From Sphingomonas corticis (GTDB lineage: Bacteria; Pseudomonadota; Alphaproteobacteria; Sphingomonadales; Sphingomonadaceae), in contig NZ_JAAVJH010000005.1 of assembly GCF_012035195.1 (NCBI RefSeq), forward strand, positions 1-64,000: DNA of 64,000 bases. Direction: 5' to 3'. How positions within the stretch are numbered: the first letter of the stretch is position 1; the number at the start of each line of letters is the position of its first letter. Below are positions 27,401 to 36,300 of this stretch, piece by piece. The notes under the pieces were generated by a model. It ran no database searches and was not told the DNA's origin. It worked only from the letters and a program-made list of their open reading frames with translations. The position numbers and the translations under genes are program-made.

Positions 27401-27640
27401 CTCCAGCCCGGGGATGCCGGCGAGAGCCGTCTCGACCGGGAAGGTGACCTGCTTCTCGATGTCGACCGGCCCCAGCGTCGGCGCGAAGGTGCTGATCTGC
27501 ACCTGCCGGTTGGTGACGTCGGGGACCGCGTCGATCGGCAGCTTGGTGATCTGCCACGCGCCGAAGCCGATGACGATCAGGGTCAGGACCGCGACGAGCC
27601 ACCGCATCCTGACCGAGAGCGAGAGGATGCGCGCGATCAT
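24413..27640 (-). CDS. czcA: heavy-metal efflux RND pump, CzcA/CnrA family
   Basis: A 1075-residue inner-membrane proton antiporter with 12 transmembrane segments and two large periplasmic loops. The transmembrane-4 signature DFGLIVDGAVIIVENALRRL, near residue 410, marks the divalent-cation branch (Co, Zn, Cd, Ni) rather than the CusA Cu/Ag branch. It overlaps czcB by 4 bases (27637-27640) and is the last gene of the operon. With CzcB and CzcC it spans both membranes. Its exact metal is not certain; the neighbouring regulator and MFS pump favour nickel/cobalt. Confidence 0.95.
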   Translation of the reverse strand: MIARILSLSVRMRWLVAVLTLIVIGFGAWQITKLPIDAVPDVTNRQVQISTFAPTLGPVDIEKQVTFPVETALAGIPGLEMTRSFSRNGFSQVTAVFTDATDIYFARQQVTERLAQAKDSLPAGIQPNLAPLSTGLGEIFFYSVAFRHPDGKGVKIVDGRPGWQSDGSYLTPEGERLTTELAKAAYLRTVQDWIIRPQMRTVTGVAGVDSNGGYVKQYLIEPNLTALATYGLSITELADALERANVSAGSNYVRRAGESFLVRADARLRSIEDIQDAVVATRGGAPVRVRDVGEVVIGGAVRTGSGSRMGSEAVISTILMLVGENSRVVANRVADKLVEVNRALPPDVFAEPVYNRSKLVNATIATVEKNLIEGALLVIVVLFLLLGNIRATLITAAVIPVTMLMTAAGMNGLGVSGNLMSLGALDFGLIVDGAVIIVENALRRLAERQEHEGRLLTRDERMEETTLAAQEMIRPTVYGQLIIFLVFVPLLTFQGVEGKTFSPMAVTLMLALASAFVLSLTFVPAMIALVVTGKVSETEVKPIRWFKERYSPVLAKAVARPLPFIAAGAGVFAAAVLCFGLLGEEFMPQLDEKDITVTNFRVPSASIDQSTQMQLQIENALKTLPEVALVFSKNGNADLGTDPMPPNASDTYVIPKPESEWPAEVKSKADILARIEERMKPLIGNRTEIQQPIQMRFNELIAGVRSDVAVKLYGDDLDQMTEQAKRIAGVLRTIPGAGDVSAEQTSGAPTFDVKIDRQAAGRYGLSVEEVANTVAAALGGREAGLLFEGDRRFSVVVRLADAQRDDLETLGSIPVMLPTAEGQTARSIPLSEVARFSYTQGLNQISRENGKRMVVVQVNVRGRDLGGFVEEAQTKIGALDLPPGMYTAWGGTFESLQSARLRLLIVVPICFLAIYALLCMALGGFVPAAIVFSAVPMALAGGVFALLLRGIPFSITAAVGFIALSGVAVLNGLVMMSAIRKRRDEGADEDAAIVEGAMERVRPVLMTALVASLGFVPMALATGTGAEVQRPLATVVIGGLITSTALTLLVLPAITAWASRLQRRPRAAPPEQAVA

Positions 27641-28788
27641 TCCGCCTGCTCCTTCTCGATCTCGGCCTTGAGCAGGAAGGCGTTGGTCGTCGCGATCGGC
27701 GTCCCGGCGGTCAGGCCGGACACGATAGCGACGAGACCGCCCGAGCGCGCGCCGACCTGCACGGTGCGCGCGCGGAAGCCCATGCGGGTGCGCTCGAACA
27801 CGACCGTGCGGTCGCCGAGCGTCTGCACCGCCTCCTGCGGGACCATCACACCGTCCTTGGTCGCGCCGCCGCTGGCGAAGATCCGCGCCTGGACCAGCTG
27901 GCCGGGCGCCAGCGTGCTGTCACCCGCGGTCGGCACGACGACCACGGTCGCCGCGCGCGTCTCGGGATCGACGACGCCGGTCTCCGACCGCACCCGGCCT
28001 TCGATGGTGCGGCCGTCGGTGGTCGTCAGCTCGACGCGGTCACCGGCGCGGACGCGGGGCGCCTGCGCAGGCGGCAGGCTCGCGGTGATCTGCAGGCGGC
28101 GCGGATCGGCGACGCGGAACAGCTCGGTCTCGGCCGCCACGAACTGGCCGAGGTTTGCCGGCGCGGCCGTGATCCGTCCGCCAACAGGGCTGACCACGGC
28201 GATCGAACGACCATCGCCGGCGAGCCTGACCGCGCCTGCCGCGGCCGATGCGCGGCGCGCGTCGGCCTGTGCGACCGCTAGGTTCGCCTGCGCCGTCTCG
28301 TAATCGGCTCGGGGCGATACGCCCTGTGCGAGCAGCGAACGCTCCCGCGCGGCCTGCCGGCTGGCGAGCGTCACGCGGGCGGCGGCGGCGGCACGGTCGG
28401 CGGCGATCTGCGATGCATCGCGGCTCTCGACCAGCGCCAGCGTCTCGCCGGCGCGGACCGGGTCGCCGATGCGCTTGAGGATGCGGATGACGGTGCCGGG
28501 CGCGCGGGCGGTCAATACCGCCTCGGCATCGGGCGTCGCCTCGACCGTGGCGGACGCCGGGATCGCGGCGTCGAGTTCGCCCGACGTCGCGCGCGCAACC
28601 GCGATCTGCGACGTCGCGATGCCATCCGGCGTGATCGCGACGCTGTCGCCGGCGGCGGCGGTCGCCGTCGCCTCAGGTTCGGGCGCCGGGGGCGCGGGCT
28701 GGGTCAGGCGGGCGGCGCCGAAGCCGAGCGCGGCCGCCGCGACGAGGCCGACGGCGGCGCCGGCATAGAGACGTGACTTGTCGTTCAT
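27637..28788 (-). CDS. czcB: periplasmic adaptor (membrane fusion) protein, CzcB family
   Basis: A 383-residue membrane fusion protein. An N-terminal membrane anchor (YAGAAVGLVAAAALGFGAA) is followed by a lipoyl/barrel-sandwich hybrid split by an alpha hairpin (RAAAAARVTLASRQAARERS), a beta barrel and a membrane-proximal domain. It links CzcA to the outer-membrane channel CzcC. Both ends overlap their neighbours by 4 bases, which suggests strict translational coupling. No histidine-rich metal-binding N-terminus is present, unlike Cupriavidus CzcB. Confidence 0.93.
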   Translation of the reverse strand: MNDKSRLYAGAAVGLVAAAALGFGAARLTQPAPPAPEPEATATAAAGDSVAITPDGIATSQIAVARATSGELDAAIPASATVEATPDAEAVLTARAPGTVIRILKRIGDPVRAGETLALVESRDASQIAADRAAAAARVTLASRQAARERSLLAQGVSPRADYETAQANLAVAQADARRASAAAGAVRLAGDGRSIAVVSPVGGRITAAPANLGQFVAAETELFRVADPRRLQITASLPPAQAPRVRAGDRVELTTTDGRTIEGRVRSETGVVDPETRAATVVVVPTAGDSTLAPGQLVQARIFASGGATKDGVMVPQEAVQTLGDRTVVFERTRMGFRARTVQVGARSGGLVAIVSGLTAGTPIATTNAFLLKAEIEKEQAE

Positions 28789-30044
28789 TGGACCGGCTCC
28801 CCGGTGATGGTGACGCCCGACAGGCGGGCGAGGCTGGCGCGTGCGTCGAGCCGGGCGGCGGCGGCGTCGAGGACGACGCCCCTGGCCACACCCAGCCCGT
28901 GACGGGCGGCGAGCAGTTCGATCAGCGGCGACTTGCCGGCTTCGTAGGCGATGCGGGCGAGCCGATACGTCTCGTTCGCGGTCGACATCGTCCGCTCAGC
29001 GGCAGCGGCGCGGGCGTCTGCGGCGGCTACCATCGCGACGGCGGCGTTCGCTTCCGCCTGCGCCTCCAGCCGGGCGGCGGCAAGCCTCGCCTCCGCGCCT
29101 CTGGCCTCCGCCTTGGCGGCGGCGATGTTGCCGCGGTTGCGGTCGAAGATGTGCAGCGGCAGCGACACGCCCGCCACCAGCGCGGTGGCGTTGTCCTGCT
29201 CGAGCCGTCGGACGCCGACCTGCGCCGTCAGGTCCGGAACCGCGGCGCGGCGCTGGACGTCGACGCGACGGGCGGCGGCCTCGCGTTCGGCATCTGCCGC
29301 GCGCACCGCCAGCGTCTGCATGGGATCGAGCGGACCGGATATCGGGCGCGTGGCGAGCCGGTCGAGTAGCGAATCCGAAAGCCCGGTATAGGGGGTCGTC
29401 GCGCCCGCCAGCGCGGAAAGCCGGGCGAGCGCGGCCGTGCGGTTCGCCTTCGCCGTCTCGAGCTCGGCGCGCAGCGTGTTCAACTCGGTTTCGGCCTGAA
29501 GCTGCCGGAGGCGCGCTTCCTTGCCCGCACCGACCAGCGCCTTGGCGACGTTCAGGTCGGCGGTTGCCTCCTCGACCTCGTCCTCGGCGATGCCTATGCG
29601 GCGTTCGGCCACCTCGGCCGCGCCATAGGCACGGGCGAGTTCCCAGGCGAAGGCGAGCCGACCGTCGCGGCCACGCGCCTCGGCCGCCGCGACGCCGGCG
29701 CGGCCCGCAGCGATCCGCGCCGAGCGCTTGCCGCCAAGCTCGATCGGGTGGTTGTATTGCAGCGTCGTCTCGGTCCTGCCGAAGCCGCCGTAGGGCGACG
29801 AGCCCGCGAAGTTTTCCCCATAGACGCTGATCGTCGGGTTGGGCCGGGCGCGGGCCTGCTCGGCCAGCCCCTCGGCCCGCGCGACGTCCGCTTCTAGCAC
29901 CGCGACCTGCGGCGAAGCCTCAGCCTGCCGCAGCAGCTGGGAAAATGGTGGCGCCGTCTGCGCCCACGCGGTGCCCGCGAGCATCGTGCCCGCAAGCGCG
30001 CCGGTCAGCGCAATCATGCGCCGCCGGCCGGTTCTGCCGTTCAT
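28785..30044 (-). CDS. czcC: outer-membrane factor, CzcC/TolC family
   Basis: A 419-residue outer-membrane channel protein. It has an N-terminal signal peptide (MIALTGALAGTMLAGTAWAQ) and two OEP repeats rich in alanine helices. The ATG at 30044 is chosen over a GTG at 30059 because GGAG lies nine bases ahead of it. It is the first of the three structural RND genes and follows a small His-rich protein on the same strand. Confidence 0.92.
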   Translation of the reverse strand: MNGRTGRRRMIALTGALAGTMLAGTAWAQTAPPFSQLLRQAEASPQVAVLEADVARAEGLAEQARARPNPTISVYGENFAGSSPYGGFGRTETTLQYNHPIELGGKRSARIAAGRAGVAAAEARGRDGRLAFAWELARAYGAAEVAERRIGIAEDEVEEATADLNVAKALVGAGKEARLRQLQAETELNTLRAELETAKANRTAALARLSALAGATTPYTGLSDSLLDRLATRPISGPLDPMQTLAVRAADAEREAAARRVDVQRRAAVPDLTAQVGVRRLEQDNATALVAGVSLPLHIFDRNRGNIAAAKAEARGAEARLAAARLEAQAEANAAVAMVAAADARAAAAERTMSTANETYRLARIAYEAGKSPLIELLAARHGLGVARGVVLDAAAARLDARASLARLSGVTITGEPVQ

Positions 30045-30095
30045 GTACCTGTTCTCCACGTCTGTCCCCGATGGCGCGAGCGCGCCGCGGCGGGA

Positions 30096-30491
30096 TTAGG
30101 CGCGTGGAGGGCGCAACAGGGTTGACGGGCCAACACCGACCAGCAAGGCGGCGTCGACGATGCTGACCGGCGTGCGCGACGTGGAGAGCAGGACGGGCGC
30201 GAGCGTCCGTGCCGGCTCGACGAGCCACTGTCCGGCCGTGTGGGCGGCAAGATGCACGGGACTGTCGGGGTCGGTCTGCGCCCCGCCGTGCGTATGCTCG
30301 ACCGATTCGACGTGCGCCGGATCGTCGTCGTGGAACGTCGCGCCGTGCCAGCCGGACACGCCGTTCATCGCGAACACCGCCAGCAGGGCCAGCAGCGCAC
30401 CGAGGAGCGTGGAACGGGAACGACGAGCGATCACGGCGGTCAGCCTAGGCGAAGCGGTCGGAGGCGACAAGCGCGTCACGACTTCGGCCAC
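30096..30491 (-). CDS. small His-rich membrane-anchored protein, CzcI-like position
   Basis: Up to 131 residues. A hydrophobic segment (TLLGALLALLAVFAMNGV) near residue 30 is followed by a His/Asp-rich stretch (WHGATFHDDDP, VEHTHGG, HLAAHTAGQW) that could bind metal in the periplasm. The longest start is a GTG that overlaps the MFS gene end by 16 bases; a GTG at 30434 is an alternative. It occupies the place of CzcI, a periplasmic regulator, in czc operons, but it is not clearly homologous to it. Confidence 0.6.
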   Translation of the reverse strand: MAEVVTRLSPPTASPRLTAVIARRSRSTLLGALLALLAVFAMNGVSGWHGATFHDDDPAHVESVEHTHGGAQTDPDSPVHLAAHTAGQWLVEPARTLAPVLLSTSRTPVSIVDAALLVGVGPSTLLRPPRA

Positions 30492-31801
30492 TTCGGGTGC
30501 AGGCGATCGATGACGAACGGGTGATCGCCCTCGTCATGCCCGCGCCGGTGTTCGTGATCGGCGGGAAGGTCGTCGTGCTCGTGCGGAATCACGTCGGGAT
30601 CGTGCCCCGGCCACAGCCACAGGGCGGACACCGTGCCGATCAGCGCCAGCAGCGCCATCGCGCCGAACGCCGACGCCATTCCCGTCCGCGCGCCGAGCTG
30701 CCCGACCAACGGATAGCAGACAAGCCAGCAGACGTGGCTAAGTGCGAATTGCGCGGCGAAGAGCGGCGGCCTGCCGCCCGCGTCGGCCGATCGCCGCAGC
30801 AGCCGGCCCGACGGCGTCACGCTGCCGGAATAGGCCGCACCGAGCAGCAGCCACCCGATCAGCAGGACGTGCCAATACCCGGCGCCGGCCGGAACCGTGA
30901 CCGTGGCGACCGCCATGAGCGCGAGCAGCACGGTCATTGCACTGGCGGCGACCAGCATGACGGTGCGGTCGGCGATGCGGTCGAGCAACTTCGGCAGCGT
31001 CAGCGCCGCCGTGATCGAGCCGCCACCGAACGCGGCCAAGGTCAGCGCCACGTCGCGCTGGCTGAACCCGAGCCCCTTCACGATGACGACGGTGTTGACG
31101 ATCACCATGGCGCTTGCCGCCGCCGCCGCGAGTGTCAGCGCGAGCAAGCCGCGCAGCCGGGGCGTTTTCAGATAAACGCGCACGCCGCGCGTTGTCTTGT
31201 CATAGATGCCGCCTTCGTCGTTCGAGGCGGCAGGCCGCGGCAGCACGGTGCTGACGACCAGCAGCGCCGAGGCGACGAAGCCGATCGCCGTGCCCGAGAA
31301 CAGCCAGTGGTAGCTCATCACCGTCAGCAGCCCGGCGGCGAGGATCGGGCTGGTCAGGCTCTCCATGTCGTAGGCCAGCCGCGAGAGCGACAGCGCGCGG
31401 GTGTAGTCGCGCTCGTCGGGCAGCACGTCGGGGATCGTCGCCTGGAACGTCGGGGTGAATGCCGCCGACGCCGACTGCAGGACGAAGATCAGGACGTAGA
31501 CCTGCCAGACCTGGTCGACGAAGGGCAGGCAGAGCGCGACGCCGGCGCGAACGACGTCCATCGACACCAGCAGTGCCCGCCGCGGCACGCGGCCGACGAA
31601 TGCTCCCGCGACCGGCGCGACGCCGATATAGGCGATCATCTTGATCGCCAGCGCCGTGCCGAGGACGGCGCCGGCGTCGCCGCCGGCAATGTCGTAAGCG
31701 AGCAGCCCGAGTGCGACCGTGGCCAGCCCGGTCCCGACCAGCGCGATGATCTGGGCAAGGAATAGATGACGATAGGTGCGGTTCGCGAGGACGGCGAGCA
31801 T
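30476..31801 (-). CDS. nreB: MFS metal-efflux transporter with His-rich tail (NreB-like)
   Basis: A 441-residue major facilitator with 12 transmembrane segments. The last 45 residues are charged and His-rich (HEHDDLPADHEHRRGHDEGDH), as in nickel-resistance protein NreB, where the tail binds nickel. It is the first gene of the leftward metal operon. A perfect 22-bp palindrome lies eight bases before its ATG, and a CsoR/RcnR-family repressor is divergent from it. Nickel or cobalt export is the best inference. Confidence 0.85.
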   Translation of the reverse strand: MLAVLANRTYRHLFLAQIIALVGTGLATVALGLLAYDIAGGDAGAVLGTALAIKMIAYIGVAPVAGAFVGRVPRRALLVSMDVVRAGVALCLPFVDQVWQVYVLIFVLQSASAAFTPTFQATIPDVLPDERDYTRALSLSRLAYDMESLTSPILAAGLLTVMSYHWLFSGTAIGFVASALLVVSTVLPRPAASNDEGGIYDKTTRGVRVYLKTPRLRGLLALTLAAAAASAMVIVNTVVIVKGLGFSQRDVALTLAAFGGGSITAALTLPKLLDRIADRTVMLVAASAMTVLLALMAVATVTVPAGAGYWHVLLIGWLLLGAAYSGSVTPSGRLLRRSADAGGRPPLFAAQFALSHVCWLVCYPLVGQLGARTGMASAFGAMALLALIGTVSALWLWPGHDPDVIPHEHDDLPADHEHRRGHDEGDHPFVIDRLHPKWPKS

Positions 31802-31808
31802 GCCGCCT

Positions 31809-31830
31809 CATATCCCCCCGGGGGGATATG
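31809..31830. promoter_or_regulatory. perfect 22-bp palindrome, CsoR/RcnR-type operator
   Basis: CATAT-C6 is followed directly by G6-ATATG, an unbroken palindrome between the MFS gene (start 31801) and the repressor gene (start 31883). G/C-tract sites flanked by A/T are the known DNA targets of CsoR and RcnR proteins. The position would block the pump operon and probably the repressor's own promoter. Confidence 0.8.
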
Positions 31831-31882
31831 GTCCATCCCTTGAACGGTTGGCTCGTCAGTTTCGAGTGTTTAGGAAAAGCGT

Positions 31883-32152
31883 ATGTCCCACGCAGCCCAC
31901 GCGAGCCATCCCGCCATCGTGAAGCGCCTCAACCGCGCCGCCGGCCACCTCAAGAGCATCGTCGGCATGATCGAGGCGCAGCGTCCCTGCGTCGACATCG
32001 CGCAGCAGCTCCAGGCGGTCGAGAACGCCGTCGCCAATGCCAAGCGGGAGCTGATCAACGACCACATCGACCACTGCCTAGTGCATGCCGAGGAAGGCGA
32101 AGGCGCGAAGCATGCGATCGACGAGTTCCGCGCCATCTCAAAATACTGGTAG
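31883..32152 (+). CDS. CsoR/RcnR-family metal-sensing repressor (DmeR-like)
   Basis: An 89-residue all-helical repressor of the DUF156 family. Metal-site positions are Cys36 (RPCVDIAQQL), His61 and Cys65 (NDHIDHCL), with histidines at 3, 6 and 9 near the N-terminus. Cys-His-Cys matches CsoR numbering, but the sequence is more like DmeR, the nickel/cobalt sensor of rhizobia and Agrobacterium, and the N-terminal histidines would complete a nickel site. It is divergent from the efflux operon and should release the palindrome on metal binding. Confidence 0.9.
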   Translation: MSHAAHASHPAIVKRLNRAAGHLKSIVGMIEAQRPCVDIAQQLQAVENAVANAKRELINDHIDHCLVHAEEGEGAKHAIDEFRAISKYW

Positions 32153-32259
32153 GGGACCGGCAAGCCTATAAAAAAGCAAAACTGATCGTCGCGCGGTGCG
32201 CCGTTATCGTCGGCCATGATGCCCCCTTATTGCGGGACATTGTCGCCGCTAAACCCCTG

Positions 32260-32649
32260 TCAGTCCAGCCGATCCGACCGGATTGGATCGTCCTCGGATG
32301 CCTTGCCGGGGCTGCCGGCCTTGAGGTGGCGCGTGACGATGGCTTCCAGCCGGGCGTCGGAAGGCAGTTCGCCTTCCACAGCACCGCCGGCGACGAGCTC
32401 GGTGAGCATGGCGGTGACGACCTTGGCGAAGTCGGCGGTGGGCAGATCGTGATCAACGGCGTTGGCGGCGCGAATGGCACGCAGCACGAGGTCGTCGATG
32501 TTCATCTGCGCCCAGCGCCGATGCAGCGCCTCGCCGACCTGGCGGTGGGCGGCGGCGTCGAGCGCCGCCTCGAACTCGTCGGACGGCGAGAACCGCGCCG
32601 ACGCGCGGCGCCGTCTGGGCTTGGACGTATCGACAGGCTTGTTCGGCAT
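32260..32649 (-). CDS. hypothetical protein near the mobilization genes
   Basis: A 129-residue protein of no recognised family. The N-terminus is very basic (SKPRRRRASARF) and a helical, acidic body follows. The ATG at 32649 is used; the frame extends 20 codons further. It is transcribed away from the mob genes. A basic N-terminus on a helical protein could mean DNA binding, but this is guesswork. Confidence 0.5.
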   Translation of the reverse strand: MPNKPVDTSKPRRRRASARFSPSDEFEAALDAAAHRQVGEALHRRWAQMNIDDLVLRAIRAANAVDHDLPTADFAKVVTAMLTELVAGGAVEGELPSDARLEAIVTRHLKAGSPGKASEDDPIRSDRLD

Positions 32650-32877
32650 GATGCGCGGTTCCAGCAAGATAGATTGGCGCAACTTAGCGCTTGGCAAAGC
32701 GCCAGACAAAAGGGATCATAAGAATTAGTAGATGAAAGAAGTAGCAAGGAATGTCGTGTCCACCACTTTAGCCCCCGCTTCTGTCGCTGCGCTCTGTCAC
32801 CGGGGGCGGTGGAACGACCTTCCTTGTCGGGCGGGGTGCAGCCCCTCCCGAACCCTCCCCGGGCGAAGCCGGTCATC
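32650..32877. other. oriT: candidate origin of transfer
   Basis: A 228-base non-coding stretch directly before the mobC-like and relaxase genes. It holds inverted repeats, including GCCCCCG (32769-32775) with CGGGGGC (32799-32805). The left half is unusually AT-rich for this window. Mobilization origins normally lie just upstream of the relaxase operon. No nick site can be named from sequence alone. Confidence 0.4.
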
Positions 32878-33372
32878 ATGACCGGCTCGCCCAAGAGCCG
32901 CGCGGCGGCCCGCCCCAGGCGGGAGGACTTTCGCATCCGGCTATCGCCGGAGGATCATGCGAAAGTCCTGGCGCACATCGCTGCAGCCGGGTTCAGCGGG
33001 CCCTTCGCCAAGCAGGACTGGCTGCGGTCGCTGATCCCCGCGATGGCGCCACCGCGCCCCAGCCGTGCCGCGCGCGGCGAGGACACGGCGCAGCGCATGC
33101 CCATGCCCGGCGGGCAGGAGGCCCTGGCGCTGCTGGGCAACGTCGCCGTCGACCTCCGCGACGCCGCCCGCGACCTGCGCCGCCTGCGCGAATGGATCGA
33201 CCGCATCGATCCCGTCTTCATCGCCGACGAACATCGCGAACGGGTGAAGCACGAGCTGCCGGTGATCGCGGAAAAGGTGCTGACGCGTCTCACGGCGCTC
33301 GAGCCGGCGTTGCGTCCCCGGCTCGATAGTGCGATCGACGCGATCGTCGCGCCGAAGCGTCGTGCGCGATGA
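32878..33372 (+). CDS. mobC: MobC-like relaxosome accessory protein
   Basis: A 164-residue protein. The N-terminal third (RPRREDFRIRLSPEDHAKVLAHIAAAG) has the look of the ribbon-helix-helix domain of MobC-type mobilization proteins; the C-terminal half is helical. It overlaps the relaxase start by 4 bases (33369-33372), which is the usual mobC-mobA arrangement. The start is uncertain, as an in-frame start at 32809 is possible. It should bind oriT and help strand opening. Confidence 0.7.
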   Translation: MTGSPKSRAAARPRREDFRIRLSPEDHAKVLAHIAAAGFSGPFAKQDWLRSLIPAMAPPRPSRAARGEDTAQRMPMPGGQEALALLGNVAVDLRDAARDLRRLREWIDRIDPVFIADEHRERVKHELPVIAEKVLTRLTALEPALRPRLDSAIDAIVAPKRRAR

Positions 33373-36300
33373 TCATCAAGGTCACTCGCGGCAACGACTT
33401 CGCGGGTGTCGTGGACTATATCGCGCGCCTCGGCAGCTATGCGTGCAAGGGCGCGGCGCGCGTCATCGCGCTCGAGCGGCTGCATGACCTGCGCACCGCT
33501 GCGGCCCAGCTGGCCTATGACGCGGCGCTCGACCCTTCGCGTTCCCGGCCGGTCGTGCATCTCATCGCCCGCGCCGAGCGCGGGCTGAGCGACGATCGCT
33601 ATCTCAATCTCGCGCACCGGGTGCTGAAGGCTGCGGGTCTGGACGGGCACCGGTTCGTCGCCGCCGTGCATGATGACGACGGCCATCTCCACGTCGTCGC
33701 GAGCGAGGTGGACGAGGATGGCGCCGTTCCCGCGCGCATCCATTGGCACAAAGGGGAAAAGCGCTCGGTCACCGCGGAAGAAGCCGAGGCGTTGCCACGC
33801 GGCATCGTGGCGAAACGCGCGTGGGACAGCCACCTCGCCTGGCGGCTGACCCGCGTCGCCCGCGAAGTGGAGATCGACTGGAACCTGCGCCGGCTGTCCT
33901 CGTCGGCGAAGGCCAATGCGCCGGCCGAGCCACGCCGCGAGCAATGGCAGAAGGAGCGGCTCGCCCGCACCGGCAAGGTGCCGCTGCAGGATCGCTACTG
34001 GACCGAGATTCGGGCGGCGCTGGCGCTGCCCGGCTGGGGCGAGCGGACCGCCGCGCTGGCCGCGCACGGCCTCGTCATCCGCGCGCACGAGGTGGGCGGT
34101 CGGGTGCGCGGGCTGCAGGTGCACAGCCTGACCGACGCGCAGGACTTCGTGAAGATCAGCGCGTTCGAGATGGGCGGCATGGCCAAGCTCGACGCCAGCG
34201 CCGGCCAGCCGTTCATGGCCTGGGCGGCGCAGGAACGCCGCACCGCGATTAGCCTGACCAAGCCCGCGACCAGCGGTAATCCGGACATGATCGCCATGCA
34301 GGCCACGTTCAAGGCGCACATAAAGGAATGGCGACGACGCGAAGGTACGAGGATCGCTGCCTATCGCCAGCGCCGCCGCGATACCGGGGCGATCGATGCC
34401 GACATGGAGGATTTCGCGAACCGGTTCCGGCCGATCCTGACCGTGCCGGCGTTCCGCCAGGCGCGGGCCGAGAAACGGCGGGGGCTGAAAGCGCTCGCCG
34501 ATGCGCGGCTGGCCGCTGCGCTGGCAAACGCAGGGCCGCGGACGCCGCAGCCGGTGTTCGTCGACTTCGTGAGAGCACGTGCCGGCACGGGCGATGACAG
34601 GGCGGCCCGCGTCTATCGCGATATCGCCGGTGACGTGTCGGAGACGCGGCGTCGCGCGCTGGACCGCGTCGCCATGATGGCGGCCGAACTCTCGGCGACG
34701 GCCCGCGCGTTGCGCGAGCGGCGCGATCGCCTGCGCTCCGATATCGCTGCGGCAACGGCGGCTCTGCGCAAAGTGGCGGGCGATCTTGCCCAACGGGCGG
34801 AGGCGGACACGGCGCGGATCAAGGCCGCGATGCATACAGCAGCGCGGAATACGCGCACGCGCCTGACATTCCTCGCCGAGGGTCTGGCCCAGCGGCTGGA
34901 TGCCTCCGGTCATCGCATCCGCGTCACCGACAGGGTTCACGTCGATCGGTGGCAGCCCGGCCCGGCCGAACGCGAGATCATCCAAGCCCTCGCGAACCGC
35001 CGTGTGTTCGAACAATATGCGCGGGTGCAATCGGAGCAGGTCGAGGCGCTGCGCGACGACGTGCACCGCACTGGCGCCGTCCGGCGCGACGGCCGGCGTG
35101 TCGCGTTCGATCCCGCACGGTCGGGCATCGGCAATCCCCAAGTGCTGCGCTGGGCGAGCGAGCCGGAGGTCGTGGCGGCACTACGCGAAATCGATCGCCG
35201 TCAGCGCACGGCGCAGGCCCATGACGAGCGCATCGAGGCCGACCGACGCTGCCGTGACGCTGCGACCGTGCTCGATCGGCTGCGCGCCACGGTTGCGGTG
35301 CAGGCTGCGGTGCTAACCGCATGGCTGCCGACGCAGATGGCGAACGAGCTGCGCCAGGCTTCTGCCGCCATCCGCACGAGAAGGGCCGACCTGACGGCAC
35401 GCGAAGCCGATCTTCGCAAGCAAGCCGCGGTCGAGCGGGCGAGCATCGAGCAGGAGCGATTGACCCTGCTCGCATCGCTCGTGCCGACCGGGCGGGTCTC
35501 CGGGGCGGTCGCCACCTATCTCGACCTATGGCGCCGGGCGGTCGAGCCGATGCCCGCCGACCGGCTGATCGAGCGCAGCGCGATGAACGTGGTTGAACAG
35601 GACACGGTTCGCGCGATGCTCTCGCAGGGCTTCACCGAAGGCGCCTTGCGCGGCATCGTTCGGGATCGCTCGCCACTCCGGGTAAGCAATGACGTGGCAA
35701 ACGACCGTCGCGCCAGCGAGGTACTCGCGCAGGTGCTCACAGATCCGGCGGTGCGGCGGGTCCGCGACGAGAAGGCGGCCGAGCTGGCCGAGCGACAGGA
35801 TCGGCTCGACACGATGGCGATGCTGGAGCGGCAGACCACACGCCTGCCCGCAGAGGAACGGTGGATCGAGCTGTGGCTGGAAATTCTAGCCGAACGGCCG
35901 CTGGATACGGACATCCCGCGCGCCGAGCGCAATCGGTCGATCGACCACGAAGTCGCGGCAGTGATGCTGGGCGAGGGCGTTACGCTGGTGAGCACACGTT
36001 CGGCGCTGATGCGGTGCTCGCCGGCGTTTCGAGCGCTGCCGTCGCGCGAGCGCCTGGCCTATGTCGATGAGCAGATCGACGCGCTCGACCACGTTCTGCG
36101 CCGAATGCCGCCCGAACAGCGCGAGCGAGTGGGTCCGAAGCCCGTCCCAGCGCGAGCGCTTGCGCGGATGGCCGAGGCAGGCAAGGCCGCGCGCGCGACG
36201 TGGCCGGAGGACGACGGCTCCGATTGGGTGTCCGGCAAGCTGCCCGGTATGCCGCCCTCCATCACCGATGTTGCCAAGATCGTCGATGGCAAAGCCATCT

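Noticed and set aside
24413..27640. Copper/silver pump CusA
   Set aside because: The transmembrane-4 signature DFGLIVDGA is that of the divalent-cation CzcA/CnrA group.
33369..35141. A long minus-strand frame (728 codons from 32955) opposite the relaxase
   Set aside because: The relaxase frame has the three-histidine motif and a 4-base coupling with mobC; the opposite frame has no motif.
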